From the NCBI GenBank assembly GCA_001931535.1, contig CP016211.1, positions 7,673,703 through 7,737,702 of the forward strand: a stretch of DNA of 64,000 bases. Reading direction: 5' to 3'. Numbering within the stretch: position 1 is the stretch's first letter; the number at the start of each line of letters is the position of its first letter. Positions 51,145 through 62,495 of the stretch are shown here, in pieces. The notes below the pieces were generated by a model that was not told the origin of the DNA, searched no databases, and saw only the letters and a list, made by a program, of their open reading frames with translations. This DNA comes from Minicystis rosea (GTDB lineage: Bacteria; Myxococcota_A; Polyangia; Polyangiales; Polyangiaceae). Position numbers and translations under genes: made by a program.

Positions 51145-51222
51145 ACGGGAAATCGCCATCGCTTACCCGGGCTTGCGCCCGTCTTCACGCGGACTTCGCG
51201 TCACCGCTCTTGGAGGGTTTGC

Positions 51223-52323
51223 ATGAGCCACGTGGTCCCTCGTCACATGCGTTTGCCGCCGCAATTCGCCACGGGCTGGTTCGCCGTTCTCCGCGCGGAC
51301 GAGGTGGTGCGCGATCGGGTGACGCCATTCTCGTTCATGGGGCGCGAGCTGGTCGCCTTCCGTGACGCCCAAGGCACAGTCGCCGTCCTCGACGCCGTTT
51401 GTCCGCACTTCGGCGCCCACCTCGGACACGGAGGCACGGTGGAGGACGGTTGCGTGCGCTGCCCCTTCCACGGCCTCTCGTTCGATGGAACGGGCCAGTG
51501 CGTCGGCGGTGGCAAGCTCTATGGCGAGCGTGGTTATCGCGCGCTCCGCACCTCCGCGTGGGTCGCGCGCGAGGCGGCGTCCTGCATCTTCCTCTGGCAC
51601 GGGCCCGACCTGCGCCACCCCGCCTGGGCGCTGCCCATCGAAGGTCTCGATTGGGAAGGTTGGTCGCGCCCCGTCACCAACGCGGGCCGCGCCCTGCCGC
51701 GCACCAATCTGTTCTTCCCCACGGAGAACATCATCGACATGACCCACTTCGTCAACGTGCATCGTTGGGATCTCCACGAAATCGTGGTGCGCCCGCACGT
51801 CGACGAGAAGGGCTACATGCGCGCCCGCATCCGCGTCACCTGGACGCTCGGCGCCCAGAGCCGGAGCCCGATCCTCCGCCGGCTGGGCAAGCCCATCAAC
51901 TCTCCTTTCGAGGTCGAGTTCGTGATTCTGGAGCCGGGCGTCGCCGTGGCCACCACCCATCTGACCGAGGAGCAAGGCGCTTTGAACGTGCGCAGCGTCA
52001 TCCTCATCACCCCGGTGTCCGCGACCGACTGCCACATTCGCGCCGTCATGTCGGTCCAAGATCCGAAGCCCGGCCGCCTCCGCGGCACGATTCGCGAGCG
52101 CCTCGGCCGCGGCCTACCCGAGATCCTCGCCCCCTTGTTCCTGCGGGTGGCCACCGCCGACTTCGACGGAGATGCGATGATCTGGTCTCACCGCACCCAC
52201 CTGGAGCGGCCCCGGCCCCTCAAGGAAGACGGGCCCATCGTCACCTACCGCAAATGGAGCGAGCGCTTCTGGCCCGAGAGCTACGAGCCGCGCCCCGCCG
52301 CCGAAGCGCTCCAGGTGATTTGA
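51223..52323 (+). CDS. Rieske non-heme oxygenase, sterol (Neverland/KshA-like)
   Basis: 366 aa. A Rieske [2Fe-2S] cluster site is CPH (Cys60, His62) and CPFH (Cys80, His83). The mononuclear iron site lies in ENIIDMTHFVNVH (Asp172, His175, His180). The order and spacing resemble cholesterol 7-desaturase (Neverland/DAF-36) and 3-ketosteroid 9-alpha-hydroxylase. GGAGGG precedes the ATG by 5 bases. A ferredoxin reductase must come from elsewhere, since none is adjacent. It is divergent from the sterol-desaturase operon, supporting steroid-type substrates. Confidence 0.85.
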   Translation: MSHVVPRHMRLPPQFATGWFAVLRADEVVRDRVTPFSFMGRELVAFRDAQGTVAVLDAVCPHFGAHLGHGGTVEDGCVRCPFHGLSFDGTGQCVGGGKLYGERGYRALRTSAWVAREAASCIFLWHGPDLRHPAWALPIEGLDWEGWSRPVTNAGRALPRTNLFFPTENIIDMTHFVNVHRWDLHEIVVRPHVDEKGYMRARIRVTWTLGAQSRSPILRRLGKPINSPFEVEFVILEPGVAVATTHLTEEQGALNVRSVILITPVSATDCHIRAVMSVQDPKPGRLRGTIRERLGRGLPEILAPLFLRVATADFDGDAMIWSHRTHLERPRPLKEDGPIVTYRKWSERFWPESYEPRPAAEALQVI

Positions 52324-52358
52324 AGCGCGAGCGACGACTCGGAGCGCGCAGCGACCGC

Positions 52359-55300
52359 TCAATACCTCTTTCTCCACATCATATCGAGCGACGTGCTCCC
52401 CTGATCGCCCACCACGGCTGTCAGGCTCCAATTGCGGATGATGCGCCAGTCCAAGGTCAGCTCCGTGCGATCGGGGTTTTGCCCCGGGGCGGGGACGCCG
52501 AGCTTGTAGCCGATGCGCGCGGAGACGTTGCGGGAGAGCTGCACCTCCAGCTCGGGGCGCGGGTTGCCGGCGGCGGAGGTGTCGATTCGAGCGGTGATGT
52601 CGGTGCCGGTGAGGCTCGAGAGGGCCTTGTTCAAGCCCTGCGCCAACACCCCACCGGCCACGGTGGCGACGCGGGCTCCCGTGGATTCCTGTTGGCCCGG
52701 TGAGGCCGCGGCGCCGAAGCTCCCATCGGGAGAGCCGAAGAGGATGAGGGCCAGAATCTCGTCCTGGGTGCGCGGCGGCTCCGACCGCAAGGTCATGCGG
52801 CCCGATTTCACCCGACCAGCGTAATCGGCGAACACGCGTGTCCCGTCGGGACCATCCCAAGCGGCCGTGGCGAGGACGAGGGGATCGGAGGGGTCGTCTC
52901 CCACGAAGGACACCACGCCGCGCTCGATGGTGAATTGTTTGCCCTGAAGCTCCAGTCGCCCGCGCGTGATGTTGATTTGACCGCTCACGCGGGTCTTGTC
53001 GGTGACGTCGATGATCGGCTGTCCCTCGATCATCACGGCCACCGTCGGATCGCGGCGCAGCTGCACGTCGTCTCCGAGGTTGACGGTGACGTGCACGGAG
53101 AGCTCCGTGGGAGCGCGGGGCTTCGCCCACGGGCCGAGCGCGATGGCCTCGAATTCACCTCCGGCATGAACGCCGACGTGAATCGTCTCGTCGGGCTCCA
53201 AACGCTGCACGGGACGGCCGGTCGAGCGTGGCAGCTCGACGTGGAGCACGGGAATCACGGCCACGACGTCGAGCCGACGGCCGTCCGGTGTCATCCTCGC
53301 ATTGGCGACGACATTCCCATAGGCGCGGCCGAGCGACATGCCTTCGACCGCGATGGGGAGGCTCTCTCCCCGCGGAATGTGGATGCTGGCCATGGCATGA
53401 TCGAGCGCGAGGCCCCGGAGAACGGCTTGCCCCGAAGCCATGAAGGCCCCTGTCGGCCCCTGGGCGGCGAAGTCGTCGAATCGAATCGTCCCCCAAGGCC
53501 TCATGATCACCGTGCCACGCGCCGCATGGAAACGCTCACCGATCTGAGGCACCTCGAAGACGCCTTCACGCAGAACGACGGCGCCATCCATGGTCCCATT
53601 CCGGCCGCCGGGCTCGATGTGGATCTTCGTGTTGGTGTCGATGCGACCATCGAGCTCCGTGACGATGCCTTGGATGAACGGCATGGCCGCGTCGGCGCGG
53701 AAATTCTGGGCTTCGACGACGAGGTCGGCGGCCTTTCCCAGATCGAGCGAAGGCACGAGCGCCTTGCCCCACGAGACGGCTCCACGAGCGCTCGCCGCCA
53801 AGTGACCATCCCGTTGCTGGAGGCGCACCGCCGCATCGAGCGAGCCATTCTCCATGTCGACACGAACGGAGCCCTTGGGGATGTCGGCGCGATCGAGGGA
53901 GAGGTCGCGAAGATCGAGATCCGCTTCGAGGCGCGCGGCGCGGTGGAGATCGGCGACGGCGATCTTCCCGCTCACCTCGCCTGCAATCGGCCTTTGCAAG
54001 AGGGCGCCGGCGAGATCGAGCGGGAAGCGGGAGAGCGCGATTTCACCCGATGCATCCCAAGCGAGCGCGCGGGCCTTCATCGCCTGTGAGGCGCTCGCGT
54101 GCACGAGGGCGTCGGCCGTCATCACCTCGCGCCCACCGTCGGTGGCCGTGAGGCGAGCCTCGGCTCGCCGCCCGTCGTAACCGAGGCTCGCTTCGACGTC
54201 GAGCGGCCTCACGCACCGCGAGGTGCCGAGCACGAACAGGCTCGTTCCCCAAGCATTGACGATGAGCCGCGGATCGCGCGCGGTGCCGCGGAGCACGGCG
54301 GCGAGCTCGACGTCTCCATGGAGTGGAATCTGGCCCAAAGCGGGCGGGAGCCTGTCGAGCGACCGGCGTGGAACATCGATCCTGGCCTCGATGGGAGCCT
54401 CGCCGAGGAGCGAATGGAGGCGCGAGGGACTCCGCAGAAGGGCGGAGATGGGGAGGCGCGCGCCCGCGTCGAGGACGGCGAGCCGGCCCTGCGCGTCGTG
54501 GAGATCGACGGTGATCCGAGCGTTTCCCGTCGCCTCTTCGAGGCGGAGGCGCGCGGATCCATCGAGCCCCGTCGTGTGCCAAGGTGCCTTCTCCGCTGCA
54601 ATGCCTCCATGCGGCTTGGCGAAGATGGCGAGATCGCGTGTGGACGCCTCGACCTCCAGCCCGGGGCTCGAACGTGACGAAGCGCGCGCGATCCGGCCGT
54701 GAATCGTCACCTCGCCGGCCATCGATTGCACGGGTCGCAGAGCCTCGGGGAGCTTGGGAAAGAGCCGCCCGAGATCGATCTCGCCTGCGATCGTGGCCGC
54801 CCCCGTCGCCGCCTTCCACGACGAAGGGGACGTGGGCGCGCCGCCCAAATGGATCTCGGTGGTGGAGATATCGAGTCTCCCCGCGTCCGCCAGCGTGGCA
54901 TGGATCTCGGCCCGCGCGCGCCGGCCCGTGACGTGCGCGCGCGCCGTGGCGCTGGGCGAGCGCGCGTCGCCCGTCGCCTGCGCGGAGATCTCGAGCTGGT
55001 TCGGGGCGCCGCGTGCGTGCGCGCGGAGATCGCTCCAATCATATCTTCCCACGCGCAGGCCGGTGGCCTGGACATCGGCCGCGATCCGCGGGGCCGAGGC
55101 CGTGCCCTCGACCGCGATCGCCACGGAGCCCCGGGCGAGCCGAAGGCCCTTGGCCTCGATTCCCGAGGCGTCTCCGCGCACCTCCGCGGAGACTTGCTTG
55201 GTGTCGAGATCGACGCTCCCTTCCAGGTCGAGGTGTGCTCGCCCGCGCGCTTTCCCACCGAGCCGCGAGACGCGCCCGAGATCGGCAATCGTGGTCTCGG

Positions 55301-56621
55301 CGTCCACCACGAGCAGGCTCATGTGCTTTTCGCCCGCGCGCGGCTGGAGCGAGAAGTGAACGCGCGCGGGCGCCCCCGGCTCGGCGACGTGCGCCTCTCC
55401 TTCCACCGATCGATCGGTGAAATCGCCATGGATGCGCGCCGCCGGAACGGCGTGCCCATTCACCTCTCCAGCGAGGTCGGCAACCTCGAAGTCCCCCGAA
55501 AATCCCGCTCCGGGGCGAGCGTCGAGGGAAGCATCGATGTCCGCCGACAAGCGGGACCGAGGCGCCCCCTTCTGCACGACGGAGGCATCGAGGTTGCGGA
55601 GGGCGAGATGGAGAGATGCCATGAGCTCGGGCCGCGCCTCCTCCGGCAGCATGATCGTGCCGATGCCGGTGATCTCGCCTTCACCGATGCGCGCGTGGAT
55701 CTCCGGAGAAAGCACGGGAAGCCGCCCGCGCACATCCACGCGCGCGCTCGCGGGCGCGCCGAGATGAAGGCGCCCCGGCGCGAGCGACGCCAAGGCCTCG
55801 GGAGACGTCTCCGGCACCTCGACGAACGCGGCGACATCCTTGCCATCGATCGAGGCCGCGAGACGAATGGGCACCTCGCCCAAACGCCCCTCGAGCTGAG
55901 CTTGCATCCGCTTCTCCGCGGTCGGGGACGCCGGCAGGCTCACCCGTGCCTCGATGGCCCCTTTGGGGCTCAGCCCATCGAGACCGCGGCTGCGCACGAG
56001 CAGGCGATCGACATTCACGGCGGTGTCGCTCTTCGACGCGTGCAGCGAGCCTTCGAGATCGTCGACATCGACATCGATGATCGGCGCATCGTCGAGATGC
56101 CCATGAATCCATCCATGACCGAGATGGACGCTCGACATCGTCATCGCGCTCCCGCGTCCCGGCCCCGCCGACGGCGCGCGCGGGGACAGCGCCCGAGACA
56201 GCGTGAGCTGCCCCGTTCGGTCCTTTTCGATCAACGCATCCAAACCACCTACGGAGAGCGCGGGAATCGACACCACGACAGGGCCCGAGCCGCGGAGCGA
56301 GCGGAGCAGGGCGAGGGTGTGGATCTCGGCGCAGAGATCGTGAATCGCGAGCGCCCGTTTTCCCTCGGGATCGAGGATCTCGACGTCGACGCCGCCGATG
56401 CGGGTCGACCGCAGGACGCCGATGCGCTGGACGCGAATCGTGCCTTGGAAGCTCTTGGCCAGGGCCGCATTGACCTGCTCGGCGAGCAGGCGGCGCGAGG
56501 TGGGCAAACCGAGGTGGAGAATCACCGCGCCGGCGAAGGCGAGCGCGAAGACGACGGCCAGGCCGAGCGCCCACGCCACGACGGCGGCCACCCTTCGCAT
56601 GCGGGCGCGGCGGCGCGGCAT
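52359..56621 (-). CDS. tamB: TamB-like translocation and assembly module protein
   Basis: 1420 aa. One N-terminal membrane helix (VAAVVAWALGLAVVFALAFA), then a very long beta-rich periplasmic body of AsmA/TamB type. The C-terminal ~400 residues match the DUF490/TamB domain: GTVIMRPWGTIRFDDFAAQG, VSGQINITRGRLELQGKQFT, LALILFGSPDGS, and a final SLDMMWRKRY. TamB bridges inner and outer membranes for outer-membrane protein insertion and phospholipid transport. Its ATG shares one base with the tamA stop (TGATG). Confidence 0.9.
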   Translation of the reverse strand: MPRRRARMRRVAAVVAWALGLAVVFALAFAGAVILHLGLPTSRRLLAEQVNAALAKSFQGTIRVQRIGVLRSTRIGGVDVEILDPEGKRALAIHDLCAEIHTLALLRSLRGSGPVVVSIPALSVGGLDALIEKDRTGQLTLSRALSPRAPSAGPGRGSAMTMSSVHLGHGWIHGHLDDAPIIDVDVDDLEGSLHASKSDTAVNVDRLLVRSRGLDGLSPKGAIEARVSLPASPTAEKRMQAQLEGRLGEVPIRLAASIDGKDVAAFVEVPETSPEALASLAPGRLHLGAPASARVDVRGRLPVLSPEIHARIGEGEITGIGTIMLPEEARPELMASLHLALRNLDASVVQKGAPRSRLSADIDASLDARPGAGFSGDFEVADLAGEVNGHAVPAARIHGDFTDRSVEGEAHVAEPGAPARVHFSLQPRAGEKHMSLLVVDAETTIADLGRVSRLGGKARGRAHLDLEGSVDLDTKQVSAEVRGDASGIEAKGLRLARGSVAIAVEGTASAPRIAADVQATGLRVGRYDWSDLRAHARGAPNQLEISAQATGDARSPSATARAHVTGRRARAEIHATLADAGRLDISTTEIHLGGAPTSPSSWKAATGAATIAGEIDLGRLFPKLPEALRPVQSMAGEVTIHGRIARASSRSSPGLEVEASTRDLAIFAKPHGGIAAEKAPWHTTGLDGSARLRLEEATGNARITVDLHDAQGRLAVLDAGARLPISALLRSPSRLHSLLGEAPIEARIDVPRRSLDRLPPALGQIPLHGDVELAAVLRGTARDPRLIVNAWGTSLFVLGTSRCVRPLDVEASLGYDGRRAEARLTATDGGREVMTADALVHASASQAMKARALAWDASGEIALSRFPLDLAGALLQRPIAGEVSGKIAVADLHRAARLEADLDLRDLSLDRADIPKGSVRVDMENGSLDAAVRLQQRDGHLAASARGAVSWGKALVPSLDLGKAADLVVEAQNFRADAAMPFIQGIVTELDGRIDTNTKIHIEPGGRNGTMDGAVVLREGVFEVPQIGERFHAARGTVIMRPWGTIRFDDFAAQGPTGAFMASGQAVLRGLALDHAMASIHIPRGESLPIAVEGMSLGRAYGNVVANARMTPDGRRLDVVAVIPVLHVELPRSTGRPVQRLEPDETIHVGVHAGGEFEAIALGPWAKPRAPTELSVHVTVNLGDDVQLRRDPTVAVMIEGQPIIDVTDKTRVSGQINITRGRLELQGKQFTIERGVVSFVGDDPSDPLVLATAAWDGPDGTRVFADYAGRVKSGRMTLRSEPPRTQDEILALILFGSPDGSFGAAASPGQQESTGARVATVAGGVLAQGLNKALSSLTGTDITARIDTSAAGNPRPELEVQLSRNVSARIGYKLGVPAPGQNPDRTELTLDWRIIRNWSLTAVVGDQGSTSLDMMWRKRY

Positions 56622-58750
56622 CAGAACGCCTCCCCGATGCCGAACGCGAAGGCGAGCGGCAAACCATAGATGCGCGTGGGATCGCCGTCGATGCGCGGGT
56701 CGACGCCGGGCGGGAGCTGGAGGCCGGGAATGCGATATCCGACGTCGAGGCGCACCGGCCCGATGGGCGTGTCGTAACGCAGTCCGAGCCCGCAGGAGAG
56801 GTGTGGATGATCGAGGCGAACGTCCCAGCGATAGGGAGACACGTCGCTCGCATCACAGAACACCGCGCCGCCGAGCGGACCCACGATGGGGAAACGCAGC
56901 TCGAGCGATGCCTCCCAGAGCGAGAGCCCACCGAGCGGGGAAGCGCAGCGTACGGGGTCGTAACGTGGGCTCGATGGATCGCAGGCGCGCGCCAAAGCCT
57001 GCTCGCGGAGCCCCGGCGTGAAGAAGGGCACGGCCCCGTGCGGGCCCACCCCGCGGAGCGGATAACCACGGTTCGAGCTCGGCCCGCCCGAGAAGAAGCC
57101 TCGTAGATACATGAGCTCGATGTCGCGCACCCGATCCGCGCGATCCTCCCCCCGCCCCGTCTCCCCCCTGTCTCCATAGTTCCGCGGGAGGAGGAAACCC
57201 ACCGTGGCCCGCGCCGCGAGGGTGACGTGCGGCCCCAGCGGGATGTAGCCGCGCACCTCCGGTTGAAAGCGGACGTCGCGCGCGTCCCCGCCGAGCCCGG
57301 CGATCTGAAGCTCGCTCTGGAGGAAGAGGCCTCGATGAGGACGCAGCCTGTCGTCCCGCAAATCGACGTGCGCGAGGATGTCCACGAACGAGAGCGTGAT
57401 GCTCACGAGATCGGGATCGCGCTCCCCCACGTACGCGAAGAGGTGATCCCACTGGACGTTGTAGCTCGGGGCTAGAAACACAGGCCCGAAGGCGCGGTCG
57501 AGGCCGACGGCGCCCTTGTATTCGAGGTAGCCGAGCACCGATGTCTTGGCATCGACCTTGGGCACCGTGGGCACGGCGTAGACGTTGAGCTCCTGGCGAA
57601 TCACCGCATTGGTCCGCGCCTCGAGCACGCCCGGCCGCCGCAGCTCGGCGCGGAGCCGCCCCTCGGGGAGCAGCCTGACCGGCGGCTCGAGCGAGGGCAG
57701 GCGGGTGGGATACAGGTTCGCGCCCGGCCTGAAGTCGATGGTGAAGTGGCGAAATCCCCCGAAGAGATTGCGATGCTCCCAGCCGGCACGGAGATGGATC
57801 TCCGTTCGGGAAGAGTCGATTTCGAGACCGCCGCCGAAGAGCACGCTGCGGAGCTTCTGCACCTCGACCCGCACCACGATGGGGACGACGCCGGAGGGCG
57901 GCGGCGGCTCGCCGAGGACCGGCTGGATCGAGACGGAGCTGAAGGTGCCGAGATCGAGCAGGGCGCGCTCGGCCGCGTCGAGGGCCTTCTCCGAATAACG
58001 CTCGCCCTCCGTGATGTCGATCGCCCGCCGCACCGGCCCTTCGGGCAGCTCGCCCAAGCCCTCGATGCGAATGGGCCCGAAGGAGGACTTGGGCCCCGCT
58101 TGCACGGTGAAGAAGAGATTGGCGTAATGCCCCGGAAGATCGACGTCGGCGCGCCGCTCCACCTTGGCAAACGCCCGACCACGCTCGCCCAGCGCCCGCC
58201 GCATGGCGGCCTGGGCCTTGCGAAAAGCCTCTTCCTCGAAGAGTGCTCCGACCTTCAATGCCCCCGACAGCGCCTTGCGCACGGCTCGCGCCTCGCTCTT
58301 CGAGAGCCCGCGGAGCCCATCGACATGCATGCTCCGCACGAGGACGGGCCGCCCCTCTTCGACATCGATGGTGACGTCGACGTGCTCGTCGTCCGCCCGC
58401 TCGACGCGCCCTGCCCGGACCTTGGTCTCGTAGTATCCGCGCGCGCGATAATACCGCGCGACGCGCTCCAGATCGCGCTGGAAAACGCTGCGATCGAAGA
58501 GCTCGTAGTCGTAGACCACCCCCTGGAAGATGCCGAGGAAACGGGGGCTCGCCGTGGTCACCAAACGATGTTCGATGTCCGCGCTGGAGACGGCGGCGTT
58601 GCCCCGGACGGTCACGGTGTCGATCGCCGCCATGCCTTTGGGAATGGAGGCGCAGCCTCCGCCGGCGAAGGCGAAGAGGAGCGTCGAGAGCGCTGGCAAG
58701 CGCGCGCGGAGGAGCGCGAGAGGCCGTAAAACGCGCCGGTGAAGGAACAC
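56621..58750 (-). CDS. tamA: TamA/BamA-family outer-membrane assembly protein
   Basis: About 709 aa from GTG 58750. The signal region ends in a lipobox-like FAGGGC, so it may be lipidated. POTRA repeats follow (DTVTVRGNAAVSSADIEHRL, VTIDVEEGRPVLVRSMHVDG, FGPIRIEGLGELPEGPVRRA), then a 16-strand-type barrel with the Omp85 sequence FFSGGPSSNRGYPLRGVGP, close to the RGY motif, and a terminal Phe (GIGEAF). No start has a good ribosome-binding site, and longer frames upstream are unlike the family. It forms an operon with tamB. Confidence 0.88.
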   Translation of the reverse strand: MFLHRRVLRPLALLRARLPALSTLLFAFAGGGCASIPKGMAAIDTVTVRGNAAVSSADIEHRLVTTASPRFLGIFQGVVYDYELFDRSVFQRDLERVARYYRARGYYETKVRAGRVERADDEHVDVTIDVEEGRPVLVRSMHVDGLRGLSKSEARAVRKALSGALKVGALFEEEAFRKAQAAMRRALGERGRAFAKVERRADVDLPGHYANLFFTVQAGPKSSFGPIRIEGLGELPEGPVRRAIDITEGERYSEKALDAAERALLDLGTFSSVSIQPVLGEPPPPSGVVPIVVRVEVQKLRSVLFGGGLEIDSSRTEIHLRAGWEHRNLFGGFRHFTIDFRPGANLYPTRLPSLEPPVRLLPEGRLRAELRRPGVLEARTNAVIRQELNVYAVPTVPKVDAKTSVLGYLEYKGAVGLDRAFGPVFLAPSYNVQWDHLFAYVGERDPDLVSITLSFVDILAHVDLRDDRLRPHRGLFLQSELQIAGLGGDARDVRFQPEVRGYIPLGPHVTLAARATVGFLLPRNYGDRGETGRGEDRADRVRDIELMYLRGFFSGGPSSNRGYPLRGVGPHGAVPFFTPGLREQALARACDPSSPRYDPVRCASPLGGLSLWEASLELRFPIVGPLGGAVFCDASDVSPYRWDVRLDHPHLSCGLGLRYDTPIGPVRLDVGYRIPGLQLPPGVDPRIDGDPTRIYGLPLAFAFGIGEAF

Positions 58751-58832
58751 GGCCCGTCCGCTGCAACACCCATTCCGGTGAGCCGATGCCAACCATTGCG
58801 CACCCGGCATCGCGATTGCAAAGTGGGAAACG

Positions 58833-59303
58833 GTGGAGGTGTCGAATCGAGCACCGTGCGGAGATCGCCTACGCAGGCGGTGCGCAGCGCTCCTCGCGAT
58901 CGCACTCTTTTCTACGGCTTCCACGGCCTGCTCCACCAGCCTGCCGCGGCCTCCCGCGGGCCACGTTCCTCCGGAGGCGCTGAAGATCGAGGTCCCTTAT
59001 CCACCTCCCCCCGCGCGCGTGGAGACCATTCCCACGCAGGAGCATGCCGGCGAGGTGTGGATTGATGGTCAATGGGAATGGGATGGGAAGTCGTGGAAAT
59101 GGTTGTCGGGTCGCTGGATGACGCCGCCCGCCGGTGCCTACTTCACGCCCTGGGAGACCGAGCGCCGCCCCGACGGCCGCCTCTTTTTCGCGCGCGCCAC
59201 CTGGAGGAGCCGAGACGGCCGGCCCATCGACCTCGGCTTCGGGCACGAAGCCTGTCCCCCCGGCGCGAGCCCTCGCCCCACCGGCGAGGTCGCCCGCCCG
59301 TGA
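58833..59303 (+). CDS. YXWGXW-type lipoprotein
   Basis: 156 aa. A GTG start gives a lipobox (TASTAC) near residue 33. The mature part contains GEVWIDGQWEWDGKSWKWLS, an instance of the YXWGXW repeat, followed by GRWMTPPAGAYFTPWE. Such small outer-membrane lipoproteins have no known role. It is divergent from tamA by about 80 bp. Another GTG two codons further is an equal choice. Confidence 0.72.
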   Translation: MEVSNRAPCGDRLRRRCAALLAIALFSTASTACSTSLPRPPAGHVPPEALKIEVPYPPPPARVETIPTQEHAGEVWIDGQWEWDGKSWKWLSGRWMTPPAGAYFTPWETERRPDGRLFFARATWRSRDGRPIDLGFGHEACPPGASPRPTGEVARP

Positions 59304-59801
59304 CGCGATATCACTGGATGGGCATCCCCTCACACGCGGGGATGAAGCTGCCCATCGCGATGAAACGGAGCGAGCGCGCTCAAACGCCCGTACCCCGGAT
59401 GAAGAGGTCGTAAGCCGCCGTGGTTCTCACGAAGAGCTCCTGGTTGTTCCAGGCGTGTCGAATCGCCATGCACCCGGAGGACGCGGCCCCGAGCGAGCGG
59501 CCCGCGCGAAAGCGCCGCGGCCGCTCGGCTGAAGCTCCCTTCGTGCGCGACCGCGCGAAATGCGCGCAGGGCATGGAGCGACATCTCGGAGCTCGGCGCC
59601 TTCGTGGACACGTCCCGAGGCTAACGGCGCGACGAGGTCTCCGTCCATGGCACGTCGGGCGCCTCGCCCCGCCGGCGCGGACGCTCATCGAGTCACGTCA
59701 GTGACGACGAGGCCCGGAAAGACCGCAAAAGGGCGCGGATCGTGAGCCAGGCCGCACCGCGCACCTGCTCTTCGGCCCGCGCGGAGTAGACTCGCGCCCG
59801 C
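59304..59801. pseudogene. Relics of a LysR regulator and a YkuD-like protein
   Basis: On the minus strand, 59510-59611 reads MSLHALRAFRAVAHEGSFSR then AAAAL, the N-terminal helix-turn-helix of LysR-type regulators, with no continuation. At 59380-59500 another frame reads GAASSGCMAIRHAWNNQELF and ends YDLFIRGTGV, weakly resembling the SxGC active-site end of L,D-transpeptidases. Neither is complete. The rest of the gap holds the sdaA promoter; no clear elements. Confidence 0.45.
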
Positions 59802-61217
<1,416 letters not shown>

Positions 61218-61223
61218 ACAGGA

Positions 61224-61267
61224 AAGGCCCGGCTCCGGCGCTCGTACGAACGCCGGAGCCGAGCCTT
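61224..61267 (+). terminator. Stem-loop after sdaA
   Basis: GGCTCCGGCG (61231-61240) and CGCCGGAGCC (61251-61260) pair perfectly around a 10-nt loop, extended by AAGGC/GCCTT across a small internal loop. It lies 6 bp after the stop codon; the next gene converges. Confidence 0.75.
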
Positions 61268-61362
61268 GGAGATGCGCGCTGCCTGCCGGCCGGCGACGGG
61301 AGATTCGCTGTCGGCGCGGGATCAGGGCACGACGCGCAATCGAGCGTGCCTATCGGCCGGCG

Positions 61363-62073
61363 TCACGGCGCGGGATCGCCGTAGCCGCCGTAACCATCGG
61401 CATATCCATCGGGAACGAGGCTGAATCCGCCGACGTCTCCCGCGTAGCCAGGGTGGCCGACGCCGCCGCCGATCCAACCGCCGTTGCCGGTGCCCCAACG
61501 GCCGCTGCCGACACCGCCATGATCGACGCCCCAACCGTTGTTGCCCCAGCCGCTGTGTCCCCAACTGTCATCGTGGGGCCCGTGACCGTCGTGCCCCCAG
61601 CCGGGCCCGTGACCATTCCCAGGCCCAGGCCCGTGACCATTCCCAGGCCCAGGCCCAGGTCCAGGCCCGTGGCCAGGCCCGTCACCGCCGCACACGCACA
61701 CCGCGGTCCAGCGGTGGCCGACGTCGCGATTGACACACTGCAAGATATCGAGATACGCGCTCGCGCCGCACGCGGAGAGGCTCGATCCGCAGTACGTCCG
61801 GCAGCGTGACTCGAGCTCTTGGGTGGCGCCGTCCCAACGAGCTTGCTCGCGGGAGCTCAGCCCACGACACGGCCCTGGAAAGGCGTGGGGAGGCTCGTAG
61901 TTGTTGGTGCCGATGGGTGCGTCGTTGGGGCAGCCGTTCCACTTCACGGCTTGAACGATCTCACCCACATCCTCGCCGGCCGCGTCGTCGGGGACGCGCG
62001 CGAAACACCCCATGGCCAACACGGAGAAAGCGGTGAAGGAGAGGCCGAGCCCCTGCATCATCGAGCGTCGCAT
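61363..62073 (-). CDS. Gly/His-rich lipoprotein
   Basis: 236 aa. Lipobox VLAMGC (Cys23). A Cys-containing domain (CPNDAPIGTNNYEPPHAFPG, SRCRTYCGSSLSACGASAYL, WTAVCVCGG) is followed by ~100 residues of Gly/His/Pro repeats (GPGNGHGPG units, GHDGHGPHDD, then WGxxGWG). The repeat DNA at about 61600-61680 is a tandem of CAGGCCC-type units and may vary in length. His-rich tails can bind metal, but no function is known. Confidence 0.7.
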   Translation of the reverse strand: MRRSMMQGLGLSFTAFSVLAMGCFARVPDDAAGEDVGEIVQAVKWNGCPNDAPIGTNNYEPPHAFPGPCRGLSSREQARWDGATQELESRCRTYCGSSLSACGASAYLDILQCVNRDVGHRWTAVCVCGGDGPGHGPGPGPGPGNGHGPGPGNGHGPGWGHDGHGPHDDSWGHSGWGNNGWGVDHGGVGSGRWGTGNGGWIGGGVGHPGYAGDVGGFSLVPDGYADGYGGYGDPAP

Positions 62074-62495
62074 GTCGTGTTTGCTCCAGATCGGTTGGGC
62101 ACGCCATCGTCACCGACGGCGGGCGCCCCGATATGGATGTTGGCTCTCCCACCTTCGTTGCCCGATGTGGTCGCCCGGCCGGTTTTCCAAGCCCTCTCGG
62201 CGATCCGTGGTTTCGCGCGGGAAGGAGCCTTTTCACGGCCGCCCCCGAGCTGGAGGCCCTGGAGCGACGCACCGGAGCTCGATCACCCGATCACGCGCTC
62301 CTGTTACTCACCTCGACGCATCGAGCGATGGATACGAAGCGACCCGATGGGTTGGCGCGACGGCGAGGAGCACGCGGACGCGTCCGAGGAGACGGTCGCG
62401 CCGAGCCGCGGCGAGGCCGAGCCGGCTCTTCGGGGAGCACACGCTCTTGACGTGGAGGTCCGCTCAACTGCAGTTTCTCGGCGAAGGAGACTCGA
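62074..62495. other. Intergenic region without a supported gene
   Basis: About 420 bp between two divergent genes. One plus-strand stretch (FQALSAIRGFAREGAFSR) vaguely recalls a LysR start but has no continuation. No palindrome or repeat was noticed. Promoters for both neighbours must lie here. Confidence 0.3.

Noticed and set aside
53155..53496. Frames overlapping tamB on both strands
   Set aside because: No motifs, Arg-rich composition, and full overlap with a well-supported gene.
62133..62450. LysR-like start in the gap before the FMN reductase
   Set aside because: Only about 18 residues are similar, split between two frames; too little to support a pseudogene.
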